Assembly: GCF_014652555.1 (NCBI RefSeq)
Contig: NZ_BMZA01000001.1
Coordinates: 534,900 to 598,899, forward strand
DNA: 64,000 bases
Direction of reading: 5' to 3'
Source: Novosphingobium colocasiae
GTDB lineage: Bacteria > Pseudomonadota > Alphaproteobacteria > Sphingomonadales > Sphingomonadaceae
Positions 1 through 8,360 of the stretch are shown here, in pieces; within the stretch, counting starts at the first letter, position 1, and the number at the start of each line of letters is the position of its first letter. The translations under genes were made by a program, and so were the position numbers. The notes beneath the pieces were generated by a model. That model had not been told where the DNA came from, ran no database searches, and worked only from the letters and a program-made list of their open reading frames with translations.

Positions 1-1107
1 ACGGTACTGTCCGACTGCGTGGCCGAGATGCTGGTGCGCTCCGAGGCCGAGATGCGATCATACATCGCGGACATTCCCGATGGCCGCTATGTGTTCGACG
101 ATTTCTTCGACAATGACGGGGTCAGCGATGTCCGGCTGCCGATCCGGCTGGCGGTGACGGTCACCGGCGATAGCCTGGAGTTTGATTTCACCGGCACCGC
201 GCCCGCCGCGCGCGGGCCGATGAACATCGCCGATTGCACCACCCGTTCGATGTGCTTCGTCGCGCTCAAGCACCTGTTTCCCGATGTCCCGGTCAACGGC
301 GGGGTATTCCGCCCGGTGCGCTTCGTGATTCCCGAAGGCTCGATTCTGGCGGCGCAGCGGCCGAGACCGGTGGGCGGCACTACCGACGTGACCCAGCGGG
401 TGGTGGCAATGGTGTTCGGCGCGCTGGGGCATGCGATTCCGGAGATCGCCCCGGCTGCCGCCTTCGGCACCACCGGCGTGGTTACCGTATCGGGCTCAAG
501 GCCGGATAACGGCAACTACTATGTCGCGGTCTATCCCTACCCCGGCGGATATGGCGCAAGCCGCCAGTCCGACGGGCTCGTCAACGGTACGCCGCCGGGA
601 TCGATGGCCAAGTTCATGTCGATCGAGATGTCCGAACACCGTTACCCCGTGCGCTTCGGCTACTATCGCATCCGCGAAGGTTCGGGAGGTGCCGGTGCGC
701 GGCGCGGCGGCTGCGGGACCGAGTACGGGATCGAAATGCTGGCCGATACGCTGGTTTCGGTGCTGGGTGATCAGGTGGACAGCCCGCCGTTCGGCGCGAT
801 GGGCGGGGGGGCGGCGGCGGGCAACGCCATCCGCTTCACTCTGCGCGGGCAGGATTGGGTGCCGCCGATGCGCAGCAAGGCGGAAAAAGTCGCCTGCCAA
901 GCCGGTGACATGGTCCACCTCGCGTCTCCCGGTGGCGGCGGCTTCGGCCTCCCGGCCGAGCGTGAGCCGGGGGCGGTGATCGCCGATCTCAACGCCGGGA
1001 TCATCGATGCGGCAACCGCGCGCGATACTTATGGCGTGAAGGGCGAGGTGGACCGGCTGGTGCTGGACCGGCCGGTCTACAAGCGCCCCCGGCAGGAACT
1101 GGTCTGA
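1..1107 (+). CDS. Hydantoinase B/oxoprolinase family protein, 5' end missing
   Basis: The reading frame is open to the first base of the window, so the N-terminus is lost; 368 residues are visible of a family that usually has about 500-600. The C-terminal part is typical of HyuB: a GGTTDVTQR stretch, a tyrosine/glycine-rich middle (YPYPGGYGASRQSDG), and the SPGGGGFG signature at about 928-948. Members are the beta subunits of ATP-dependent hydantoinases, 5-oxoprolinases and acetone/acetophenone carboxylases. The partner HyuA subunit would be expected upstream, outside the window. The stop overlaps the start of the next gene by one base (TGATG), so the two are translationally coupled. The substrate cannot be told from the sequence. 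Confidence 0.88.
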   Translation, partial: TVLSDCVAEMLVRSEAEMRSYIADIPDGRYVFDDFFDNDGVSDVRLPIRLAVTVTGDSLEFDFTGTAPAARGPMNIADCTTRSMCFVALKHLFPDVPVNGGVFRPVRFVIPEGSILAAQRPRPVGGTTDVTQRVVAMVFGALGHAIPEIAPAAAFGTTGVVTVSGSRPDNGNYYVAVYPYPGGYGASRQSDGLVNGTPPGSMAKFMSIEMSEHRYPVRFGYYRIREGSGGAGARRGGCGTEYGIEMLADTLVSVLGDQVDSPPFGAMGGGAAAGNAIRFTLRGQDWVPPMRSKAEKVACQAGDMVHLASPGGGGFGLPAEREPGAVIADLNAGIIDAATARDTYGVKGEVDRLVLDRPVYKRPRQELV

Positions 1108-2480
1108 TGGAGAGCCGTGTCTTGGCGGCAGGTGCCGACGCACTGGTGTCGGCGGAAGAGCTGATGGCCTGGGCGGCGGACAGCATCGGTGCGCCCATCG
1201 CCGAGTGGCACCGGATTTCGGGCGGCAACCGCTATCACTCGTTCATCCTGACCACTGCGGCGCAAGGCCCCCAGGCGGCAAAGCGTTATTACCTGCGTTA
1301 CCAGATGCCTCGCCCGCAGACGGTCGAGCCCTATACCGTGCTGCGCGAGATCCGCTTCTACCGGCTGATCGAGAACAGCGGCGTCCCCATGGCCCGGCTG
1401 ATCGCGGTCAACCCGCTGTTTCCCGCGGTCTTGCTCGAACATATCGAAGGCATCGCCGAATTCCGGCGGCTCAAGGACCGCGACGAGCGCGAGACGATCG
1501 CCTTCGAGTTTACCGACGCCTTGGCCCGGCTCCACGCGGTGCGTGCGGGTCTGGGCGACGTGCCCGATGCGGCCAACCGCCAAACCATGGCCGACTGCGC
1601 CCGGTGCGAGGTCGCCGAATGGCGCGCGATGTATGAGGAAATGCCCGATCGCGAGCCGCTGATAGAGTTCGGCCTGCAATGGCTCGACGCCAACATTCCC
1701 GAGACCGACGAAGCCCCGGTGCTGGTCCACGGTGATGCCGGGCCGGGCAATTTCCTGTTCGACAAGGGCCACCTGACGGCGCTGATCGATTGGGAATTCG
1801 CGCATCTCGGCGATCCGCACGATGATCTGGCGTGGTTCGCGATGCGCGTGGTGATGGAGCCGGTGCCGGATTTCGCCCGGTGCCTGCGCCGCTACGAGGA
1901 GCGGAGCGGGCGCACCATCGATCTGGCGCGGCTGCGGTTCTATCAGGTGCTGGTTTCCACCCGTGTCCTCATCATCCGCCATCGCAATGTCAGCGGCGAA
2001 TACGGCAACTCTATCGTCTCCCAGGCCCTCAATCGCCGGCTACTGACGACTGCGCTGGCGCTGGCCAATCACATCGAACTGCCGCCGGTCCCGGTACCCC
2101 CGCCGGTGGAAACCGACGCGACGGCGATGTTCGATTTCCTCGTCGCATCGCTGCGCGACGATATCGTCGCGAAAAGCACTGAGAAGTCGGTGGTATCGGC
2201 CGCGAAGAACCTGGCCAAGATCGGCAAGTTCCTGCGCGAGAAGGACCGCTACGGCGCGCGGCTGGAGGCGCTGGAGAGCGAGGCGCTGACCGCGCTGCTG
2301 GGCAGTGCTCCGGCCACGATCGTCGAAGGGCATTTTGCGGTCGTGTCTGCCGTGCGGGCGGGCACGATATCGCTGGAGGTGGCGTTGGGAGCATTCGCCG
2401 TATCCGCGCAGTACGGAGCAATTCTGGCGGCTCCGGCATCGGGCAGCATCGCCGGGCGGGGCTGGGCGTCGGTAACCTAA
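1107..2480 (+). CDS. Aminoglycoside phosphotransferase (APH)-fold family protein
   Basis: 457 residues. The kinase core is clear: a catalytic-loop motif HGDAGPGNFLF from residue 208 and a metal-binding IDWEFAHLGDPHDDLAW motif around 228-244. These are hallmarks of the APH/choline-kinase fold and resemble the ACAD10-like phosphotransferases that work with acyl-CoA metabolism in Proteobacteria. About 130 residues follow the kinase domain and form a helical tail that I do not recognise. It is coupled to the upstream hydantoinase B gene and followed by a transporter, so a catabolic role, phosphorylating a small hydroxylated metabolite, is more plausible than antibiotic resistance. The substrate is unknown. 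Confidence 0.8.
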   Translation: MESRVLAAGADALVSAEELMAWAADSIGAPIAEWHRISGGNRYHSFILTTAAQGPQAAKRYYLRYQMPRPQTVEPYTVLREIRFYRLIENSGVPMARLIAVNPLFPAVLLEHIEGIAEFRRLKDRDERETIAFEFTDALARLHAVRAGLGDVPDAANRQTMADCARCEVAEWRAMYEEMPDREPLIEFGLQWLDANIPETDEAPVLVHGDAGPGNFLFDKGHLTALIDWEFAHLGDPHDDLAWFAMRVVMEPVPDFARCLRRYEERSGRTIDLARLRFYQVLVSTRVLIIRHRNVSGEYGNSIVSQALNRRLLTTALALANHIELPPVPVPPPVETDATAMFDFLVASLRDDIVAKSTEKSVVSAAKNLAKIGKFLREKDRYGARLEALESEALTALLGSAPATIVEGHFAVVSAVRAGTISLEVALGAFAVSAQYGAILAAPASGSIAGRGWASVT

Positions 2481-2486
2481 GGAAAA

Positions 2487-2516
2487 AGCGCCCCGCCTTG
2501 CCAGCCGGCGCTCTTT
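2487..2516 (+). terminator. Possible weak intrinsic terminator after the APH-like gene
   Basis: AGCGCC at 2487-2492 pairs with GGCGCT at 2507-2512, preceded by five A and followed by CTTT. The T tract is short and the loop long (14 nt), so termination may be partial and the MFS gene may be read through. Confidence 0.35.
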
Positions 2517-2551
2517 AGGAAATGAGTGTCTGCGGGAGCAAGGATCATCAG

Positions 2552-3829
2552 ATGCAGCCATCGCCGCAAGTTTCGACACGTTACAGATATACGGTGCTGC
2601 TGTTTCTGGCGCTGGCCTATTGCCTCAATTACATGGACCGGCAGGTCATCGGCATTCTTGCCGTCCCCATCAAGCAGGACCTGAAGCTGACGGATTCAGA
2701 GCTGGCGCTGATGGGCGGGTTCGCCTTCGCGATCTTCTATTCGTGCCTGGGCATACCCGTGGCGCGGCTGGCGGATCGCATGAGCCGGATCAAGATCATC
2801 TCGGTCGCCTGTCTGGTGTGGAGCGCCTGCACCGCTTCCTGCGGCCTCGCGAACAGCTTCGGGCAACTGCTGCTGGCGCGGCTTTCCGTCGGCATCGGCG
2901 AAGCCGGCGGGGTGGCACCCACATATTCGCTGCTGTCGGACTATTTCCCGCCCCGGCAGCGCGGGCGGGCGTTGGCGGTGCTGACGCTGGGCCTGCCGAT
3001 CGGTTCGGCGCTGGGGCTACTGCTGGGGGCGATCTTCGCCGAAAATTACGGCTGGCGCGCCGCGTTCATGTTGCTGGGAGCGGGCGGCATCGTGCTCGCC
3101 CCGATCCTCTTCCTGGTCGTGCGCGAGCCGCCGCGCGGGCAGCTTGATGCGCCGACGGGCGACGGGACACCGCAGGCGAACCCGACGCTCGGCATGGTCG
3201 TGCGCCACTTGCTGCCGTTGCCCAGCTTCTGGCTGATCTCGTTCGCCTCGGCTTCCGCCTCGATGCTCAGCTATGGGCTGCAATTCTGGCTGCCCACCTA
3301 CATCTATCGCAGCCACAACCTCAGCCTCACCACGACATCCTACGTGCTATCGTCGATCACCATCGTCGGCGGGGTGATCGGGCTGCTGCTGGGCGGGGTG
3401 CTGTGCGATCGGCTGGGCGCGCGCAACAAGGGTGCCTATGGCTATGTGCCGAGCATCGGCTTTATCATCGGCATGCCGTTCATGCTGGCGGCGGCGCTCG
3501 CCTCCGGTCTCCCGGCGACGGTGGCGTTTCTGCTGCTGCCGCAGGTTGCCGGCGTGATGTGGATGGCCCCGGCGGTGAGTTCGGTGCAGCACCTCGCTCC
3601 GCCCACCATGCGGGCCAGCGCGTCGGCGATCTTCCTGTTCATCGTCAACCTGATCGGGCTGGGTGCGGGGACGCTGGCGTTCGGCGGGCTCTCGGACTTC
3701 TACCAGGCGCATTTCGGGCCCGAGGCGCTGCGCTATGCGATCATCACCGTGGTCGTCGTGCTCTATCCGTTGACGGCAGTGCTGTACGCACTGGCCGGCC
3801 GCAAGCTGGCGGGGGATTGGCAGGAATAG
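2552..3829 (+). CDS. MFS transporter, spinster-like subfamily
   Basis: About 425 residues with twelve hydrophobic segments. The motif LNYMDRQVIGIL after the first segment is characteristic of spinster-like/ACS-type major facilitator proteins, and the cytoplasmic-loop motif GRLADR/G-x-RADR is represented by ARLADRMSR. I prefer the ATG at 2552 because an AAGGA sits 7 bases upstream; an in-frame ATG at 2522 would add ten polar residues and has its AGGA almost touching the codon. It lies downstream of the hydantoinase B/APH pair on the same strand and converges on a GntR regulator, so it probably imports the substrate of that cluster, perhaps an aromatic or organic acid. The substrate is not identifiable. 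Confidence 0.88.
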   Translation: MQPSPQVSTRYRYTVLLFLALAYCLNYMDRQVIGILAVPIKQDLKLTDSELALMGGFAFAIFYSCLGIPVARLADRMSRIKIISVACLVWSACTASCGLANSFGQLLLARLSVGIGEAGGVAPTYSLLSDYFPPRQRGRALAVLTLGLPIGSALGLLLGAIFAENYGWRAAFMLLGAGGIVLAPILFLVVREPPRGQLDAPTGDGTPQANPTLGMVVRHLLPLPSFWLISFASASASMLSYGLQFWLPTYIYRSHNLSLTTTSYVLSSITIVGGVIGLLLGGVLCDRLGARNKGAYGYVPSIGFIIGMPFMLAAALASGLPATVAFLLLPQVAGVMWMAPAVSSVQHLAPPTMRASASAIFLFIVNLIGLGAGTLAFGGLSDFYQAHFGPEALRYAIITVVVVLYPLTAVLYALAGRKLAGDWQE

Positions 3830-3850
3830 CCTGCGCCCGCCGCACGCGGA

Positions 3851-4591
3851 TCAGCCCGGTCCGGGATTGTCGCCCAGCCGTTCTGCCGAAATGTCGCGAT
3901 AGGCGCTGACGTGGCGGTTCATGCGGTTGAAGGCGGCATCGCCGTCCTGGGTCCTGATCGCCTCCATGATCTTGGTGTGCGATTTGATCGCCGAGGCGCG
4001 GATTTCCGGCGTCGTCACGTCGCGATAGTCCATCGCTTCGCGGATCGGCATGGTGATCGCCTCGATCAGCGCCATCAGCGGCTCGTTATGGCTCGCCCGG
4101 GCGATGGCCAGGTGCCAGTCCAGGTTGACGCGCTTGTAACGGGTCACATTGTCGATCGATTGCACGAACTGTTCGTGCAACTCGGTCATCTCGGCAAGCT
4201 GGGCATCAGTGCGGTTCAGCGCCGCCAGCCGGGCCAGCGCCGGTTCCACCGCCACCCGGCATTCGAGCAGCGAAGAGAGCTTGATGCCGTGGGTGCGGAC
4301 GAACAGTTCGACTGACCGGCTGATCGAATCCCGCCCCGGCAGGGTGACCATCGATCCCCCAGCCCGGCCGGGTTTGGTCACGATCAGGCCGCGCGATTCC
4401 AGAATGCGCAAGGCATCGCGGATGGTGGTCCGGCTTAGGCCCGTCTCCACGATCAGATCGCGTTCGGCAGGAAGCATTTCGCCGGGCTGGAAGGTCCCGG
4501 CTACGATGAGGTTGCGGATCTGTTCGGCCAGGGCTTCGGATGCTTTGGGAACCACCACGCGCGAAAGGGTGGGTTGCGTATTATGTCCCAT
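3851..4591 (-). CDS. GntR family transcriptional regulator, FadR/FCD subfamily
   Basis: 246 residues from the ATG at 4591; the frame is open to 4627, but the extra dozen residues look non-conserved. A winged-helix GntR domain covers roughly residues 12-80 (PAERDLIVETGLSRTTIRDALRILESRGLI). An FCD effector domain follows, with the usual metal-ligand spacing: E-x-R near CRVAVEPALARLAA, D-x3-H as DWHLAIARAS, and H in KSHTKIMEAI and RHVSAY. FCD regulators typically sense organic acids and repress catabolic genes. The gene converges on the MFS transporter, so it may control the hydantoinase B-transporter cluster and itself. An inverted repeat just upstream is a candidate operator. Confidence 0.9.
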   Translation of the reverse strand: MGHNTQPTLSRVVVPKASEALAEQIRNLIVAGTFQPGEMLPAERDLIVETGLSRTTIRDALRILESRGLIVTKPGRAGGSMVTLPGRDSISRSVELFVRTHGIKLSSLLECRVAVEPALARLAALNRTDAQLAEMTELHEQFVQSIDNVTRYKRVNLDWHLAIARASHNEPLMALIEAITMPIREAMDYRDVTTPEIRASAIKSHTKIMEAIRTQDGDAAFNRMNRHVSAYRDISAERLGDNPGPG

Positions 4592-4625
4592 CAATTGGCG
4601 GCCCCGGCTCCAAGTCCCGATATTC

Positions 4626-4648
4626 AATGGTCATTTCATAACACCATT
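4626..4648. promoter_or_regulatory. Inverted repeat, candidate GntR/FCD operator
   Basis: AATGGT at 4626-4631 and ACCATT at 4643-4648 form a perfect inverted repeat with an 11-base spacer, 35-57 bases upstream of the GntR start at 4591. TGGT...ACCA is the kind of half-site FadR-type regulators bind. Autoregulation is inferred. The spacing is longer than the classic FadR site. Confidence 0.4.
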
Positions 4649-4696
4649 AGCGGCCAGCGGAAAAGGTTTCCTGCGGCGGCCGCGCATGTGTGCCGC

Positions 4697-5083
4697 CTAT
4701 CGTGGATGGAGCCGCGCGAGGGCGATTCCGGCCAGGTTCTGTGCACGCCGGGTCCAGCGGATCCGGGCTGGCGGGGCGAGCCGGGCCTGCCTTGCAAAAG
4801 CGGCGGCGTGCCCGGTGAGCGGGTGTTTGCCCTTTAGCGCACGGTTGGCCTCGCGGATGATCTCCAGCGCATCGCCGATCAGCTCGAATTCCTGAAGGCC
4901 GCGCGCTTGCGCCGTTTCGAGCGCGCGGATCAGCGCCAGCCATTCGGCATCGGTATTGTTGCCGGTGCCCATATCGGGAAACAGGATGGCTTCGCCCCGG
5001 ATCACCACCGCACCTTCCATGCGGCCGGGATTGGGCCGGCAGCCGCCGTCGAAGTAGACTTTGACCCTGCGCCTCGCGCTCAT
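4697..5083 (-). CDS. Ribonuclease H-like protein with an incomplete active site
   Basis: 128 residues with the order of a type 1 RNase H: VYFDGGCRPNPG (Asp12), the NNTDAEWLAL helix (Glu47) and ELIGDALEII (Asp71). These are the first three of the four catalytic carboxylates that cleave RNA in RNA:DNA hybrids. The last one, normally in N-x2-AD-x-LA near the C-terminus, is absent: the equivalent is QNLAGIALA, with Gly119 where Asp should be. The HG/GN handle region is also shortened. It may be weakly active or a binding protein. The start overlaps the end of panE by four bases (ATGA), so the two are co-translated. It is probably not the main RNase HI of the cell. Confidence 0.75.
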   Translation of the reverse strand: MSARRRVKVYFDGGCRPNPGRMEGAVVIRGEAILFPDMGTGNNTDAEWLALIRALETAQARGLQEFELIGDALEIIREANRALKGKHPLTGHAAAFARQARLAPPARIRWTRRAQNLAGIALARLHPR

Positions 5084-6009
5084 GCCGGGGGCGTGCCCGC
5101 GAGCAGGCCGCGCGCGCGGATCAGGGCGTCAATCCGCGCGAACGCGGGCACGGGGATGCCGGCCGCCCGCGCCAGCCGCAGCACCGCGCCGGGCAGCGCG
5201 TCATATTCCGACGCGCGCCCCGCCTCGACATCGCGCTGGAGCGAACTGGTGGCGTCGGCCGGGAAAGCGGCGGCATAGGCGAAGGTAGCCTCGATAGCCG
5301 CCGGATCGAGCATGACGCCGCGCGTGGCGGCCAAAGCCGCGATGTCGGCCATCGCCGCCCGGAACAGCGCCGCGCCTTCGGGGGCCGAGCAGACCATGCC
5401 GACGTGGAGCCCCAGCGCCAGCGCCGTCCCGCCTACTGCCGCGCCGAGCAGGAACTTGCGCCACAGCGCGGTCTCGATATCCGCAGATCGTTCCCCGGCC
5501 ATGCCGATCCCGCCGAGCAGCGCCGCCAGCGTGTCCTCGCCGCCCAGGTCGGGACCATGGGTGTGGCCGTAAGCCAGCGTCGGAAGCACGCCGACATGGC
5601 GCACGGTCTGCCCCGCCATCTCGAAGAAGCCGTGCAGCCGCCCGGCCACGATCTCGCATTCAGGACGCAGCGCCGCGATCGTCTCGTGCGCTTCCACGCC
5701 GTTCTGCACCGTCACCAGTACCGCAGGCGCGGTGAGCGCCTGCGCGATATCGGCAAGCAGGCGGGGCAGGGCGGGGCTCTTGGCGCAAACGAGCACCAGA
5801 TCGGCTGGGGCAAGGTTGGGTCCAGCCTCGACCACCGCAACCGGGGTGGCGGTGGTGACGCCCGCAGCATCTTCGATCACGACGCCATGCAGGCGCAGCC
5901 AGCGGGCGCGCTCGCCGCGGGCGAACAGCCGGCAATCGAACCCGGCAGCGGTCAGCCGGGCGGCGAACATGCTGCCCAGCGCCCCCGCCCCGGCAACCAG
6001 GCAGCGCAA
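5080..6009 (-). CDS. panE: 2-dehydropantoate 2-reductase
   Basis: 309 residues, the usual size. The NADP-binding glycine motif GAGALG is at residues 7-12 of a Rossmann fold. Family active-site positions are present: CAKSPAL (Lys77), VQNGVE (Asn103), the catalytic lysine in ALWRKFLLGA (Lys185) and the substrate-binding glutamate in ASEYDALPG (Glu268). The enzyme reduces ketopantoate to pantoate for pantothenate and coenzyme A synthesis in the cytosol. Paralogues with this fold act on other 2-keto acids, so the assignment is by family. It lies 2 bases downstream of the TlpA-like gene on the same strand and overlaps the RNase H-like gene. Confidence 0.85.
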   Translation of the reverse strand: MRCLVAGAGALGSMFAARLTAAGFDCRLFARGERARWLRLHGVVIEDAAGVTTATPVAVVEAGPNLAPADLVLVCAKSPALPRLLADIAQALTAPAVLVTVQNGVEAHETIAALRPECEIVAGRLHGFFEMAGQTVRHVGVLPTLAYGHTHGPDLGGEDTLAALLGGIGMAGERSADIETALWRKFLLGAAVGGTALALGLHVGMVCSAPEGAALFRAAMADIAALAATRGVMLDPAAIEATFAYAAAFPADATSSLQRDVEAGRASEYDALPGAVLRLARAAGIPVPAFARIDALIRARGLLAGTPPA

Positions 6010-6011
6010 AG

Positions 6012-6605
6012 TCAGCGCGCCTCAGTGATCAGCTTGAGCGCGGCCGGGGTGCTCCAGTCGTTGCCGCCCACCCAGCGCCAGACTTCGCGGCCCTCGGCAT
6101 CGAACAGGATCGTCACCGGCAGATCGCCGCCATAGGCCATGCCCAGCACGCCCTGATCGTCGATCCACGGCTCCACCCGGTCCAGCTTGCGGCGGCGCAG
6201 GATCTCGACGACCTTGCCGGTCTTGTCGAGATCCTGCGAGATCGGCAGGACGGTCATCCCCAGTTCGCCCTCGCGCCCGATCAGATCGTTCAGCGCCGGC
6301 ATCTCGGCGATGCACGGGGCGCACCATGTCGCCCACAGGTTCACCAGCAGCGGCTTGCCCTTGAACGCGGCGAGATCGAGCGTCTCGCCAGTATTGTCGG
6401 TCAGCGTCACGGTGGGCATCGCCGCGCCCTTGTGCGAACGGTCGAGTCCCTTGGGCGCAGGGTCGGCATCGCCATCGGCGTCGGCGGCAGTGTTCGAAGC
6501 GGAAGGTTGCGGTTGCGGGCCGCTTTGCCTATCGCAACCCGCCAGAAGGGCCGTGGCCCCGGCGAGCGAACACAGGAAAAGCGACTTGAGCGAAAAGGCG
6601 GACAA
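6012..6605 (-). CDS. TlpA-like thioredoxin-fold lipoprotein
   Basis: 197 residues from a TTG at 6605 that has GGAG 8 bases upstream; the longer open frame runs back across argH and is not plausible. The N-terminus is a lipoprotein signal with LLAGC (Cys24 lipidated). A proline/aspartate-rich linker follows, then a TlpA/AhpC-type thioredoxin domain with WCAPC (residues 94-98) and the cis-proline in [10 protein letters not shown]. It is expected to be a membrane-anchored periplasmic thiol reductase, possibly for cytochrome c maturation or protein repair. It is divergent from argH, and the two 5' ends overlap by 20 bases if argH also uses its TTG start. Confidence 0.85.
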   Translation of the reverse strand: MSAFSLKSLFLCSLAGATALLAGCDRQSGPQPQPSASNTAADADGDADPAPKGLDRSHKGAAMPTVTLTDNTGETLDLAAFKGKPLLVNLWATWCAPCIAEMPALNDLIGREGELGMTVLPISQDLDKTGKVVEILRRRKLDRVEPWIDDQGVLGMAYGGDLPVTILFDAEGREVWRWVGGNDWSTPAALKLITEAR

Positions 6606-8031
6606 GCGGGGGGGCTCCAACCAGATGTGGGGCGGACGGTTCGCACAGGGACCGTCGGCGATCATGCGCGAGATAAATGCCTCGATCCCCTTCGACAAGG
6701 CGCTGTGGAAACAGGACATCGCGGCCAGCAAGGCGCACGTCGCGATGCTGGGGGCCTGCGGCATCGTTTCGGCCGACGATGCGGCAACGATCGCCGGCGG
6801 GCTCGATGCCGTCGCCGCCGAATACGAGGCTGATGGCGTGCCCGAGGACTGGGACCTCGAAGACATCCACATGACCACCGAAAGCCGGCTGGCGCAGCTC
6901 ATCGGCCCGGCCGCCGGCCGTCTGCACACGGCCCGGTCGCGCAACGATCAGGTGGCGACCGATTTCCGCCTGTGGGTGCGCGATGCCATCGATCAGGCCG
7001 ACGCCGGCCTGGAAGCGCTCCAGATCGCGCTGGTCGAACGCGCGGGTGAGCACGCCGGCAGCATCATGCCCGGCTTCACCCACCTGCAGACCGCGCAGCC
7101 GGTGACGCTGGGTCACCACCTGATGGCTTATTACGAGATGATCGGCCGTGATCGCTCGCGGTTCGCCGATGCGCGGGTGCGGATGAACCGCTGTCCGCTG
7201 GGCTCGGCGGCGCTGGCCGGGACCGGTTTCCCGATCGACCGTTTCATGACCGCCGACGCATTGGGTTTCGCCGGTCCCACCGCGAACAGCCTCGATTCGG
7301 TATCGGACCGCGATTTCGCGCTGGATTACCTGATGGCCGCCAGCCAGTGCGCGCTGCACCTGTCGCGGCTGGCGGAAGAGTTCATCATCTGGGCCAGCCA
7401 GCCGTTCGGCTTCGTCACTCTGCCGGACAGTCTGTCGACCGGCAGCTCGATCATGCCGCAGAAGAAGAACCCCGATGCGGCGGAACTGGTGCGCGGCCAT
7501 TCGGGGCGAATCGCCGGTTGCCTGACCAGCCTGATGATGACCATGAAGGGGCTGCCACTGGCCTACTCCAAGGACATGCAGGACGACAAGCCCCCGGTGT
7601 TCGAGGCTGCGGGCCTGCTCGCGCTGTCGATCGCGGCGATGACCGGGATGGTCGGCGAAACGGTGTTCCGCACCCCCCGCATGCGTGCCGCCGCCGAACT
7701 GGGCTTTGCCACCGCCACTGACCTTGCGGACTGGCTGGTTCGCGAAGCCGATATTCCCTTCCGCGAGGCGCACCATATCACCGGCGCGGCGGTCAAGCTG
7801 GCCGAGGGCCAGGGCGTCGCGCTCGACCAGTTGCAGCTCGATGCGTTGAAAGAGATCGACAGCCGCATCGATGCGCGCGTATTTACTGCGCTTTCGGTGG
7901 AGGCATCGGTGGCCGCTCGCAAGTCGCACGGCGGCACCGCGCCCGAGCAGGTGCGCCTGCGCGTTGCTGATGCACGCGCCGCACTGGGTCTCGGTGCAGT
8001 GCCGGGTGTGAGTGCGGCTGGGCAGGAGTGA
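6586..8031 (+). CDS. argH: Argininosuccinate lyase
   Basis: 481 residues from a TTG at 6586 with AGGA 8 bases upstream; the ATG at 6625 (MWGGRF) is the alternative and has no good Shine-Dalgarno. The protein splits argininosuccinate into arginine and fumarate in the cytosol, the last step of arginine synthesis. It starts with the conserved WGGRF block. It has [12 protein letters not shown], the catalytic [10 protein letters not shown] and the fumarate-lyase signature [11 protein letters not shown] near residue 286. The gene is followed with five bases between by a small lipoprotein and then lysA, an arrangement common in Sphingomonadales. Confidence 0.96.
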   Translation: MSEKADKRGGSNQMWGGRFAQGPSAIMREINASIPFDKALWKQDIAASKAHVAMLGACGIVSADDAATIAGGLDAVAAEYEADGVPEDWDLEDIHMTTESRLAQLIGPAAGRLHTARSRNDQVATDFRLWVRDAIDQADAGLEALQIALVERAGEHAGSIMPGFTHLQTAQPVTLGHHLMAYYEMIGRDRSRFADARVRMNRCPLGSAALAGTGFPIDRFMTADALGFAGPTANSLDSVSDRDFALDYLMAASQCALHLSRLAEEFIIWASQPFGFVTLPDSLSTGSSIMPQKKNPDAAELVRGHSGRIAGCLTSLMMTMKGLPLAYSKDMQDDKPPVFEAAGLLALSIAAMTGMVGETVFRTPRMRAAAELGFATATDLADWLVREADIPFREAHHITGAAVKLAEGQGVALDQLQLDALKEIDSRIDARVFTALSVEASVAARKSHGGTAPEQVRLRVADARAALGLGAVPGVSAAGQE

Positions 8032-8036
8032 CCAAG

Positions 8037-8291
8037 ATGGGCAAGTCGATCGCGACTGTGCTGCTGCTGTTGGCTACCGCTATCGGCATGTCCGCCTGCG
8101 GCCAGCGCAAGGACCTGGCCCTGAAACCGGGCATGAAGGCACCGCCCGCGCCCTATGGCCGGTCTGCCGCGCTCAATCCCGCCGAGGCGCTCGCTCCGCC
8201 GACGGTGGCGATCCCGGAGCGCAGCACCGAACTGCGCACCCGCTCCGAGGAACGCGAGGACGATCCCTTCGATCTTCCGCCCCCCGAATGA
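8037..8291 (+). CDS. Small lipoprotein, LptM/YifL-like
   Basis: 84 residues from ATG 8037, which has AGGAG 8 bases upstream, rather than the GTG at 8028 that overlaps the argH stop. It has a short hydrophobic signal ending in GMSAC (Cys21 predicted to be lipidated), followed by GQRKDLALKP, then a proline-rich and acidic tail (DDPFDLPPPE). Such CGQ-x-GPL-like lipoproteins between argH and lysA correspond to YifL/LptM, which helps mature the LptD outer-membrane translocon in enterobacteria. The same role here is inferred from position and the mature N-terminus only. Confidence 0.75.
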   Translation: MGKSIATVLLLLATAIGMSACGQRKDLALKPGMKAPPAPYGRSAALNPAEALAPPTVAIPERSTELRTRSEEREDDPFDLPPPE

Positions 8292-8360
8292 CAACCTATC
8301 GTATGACATCTTGCCCAATGTCAGCCAGACAGCCGCAGCAAGGCGGCCGCACAGGAAAAC

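Noticed and set aside
1107..2480. Aminoglycoside resistance gene
   Set aside because: The kinase fold is shared by many metabolic enzymes; the length, tail and catabolic neighbours do not fit a resistance enzyme.
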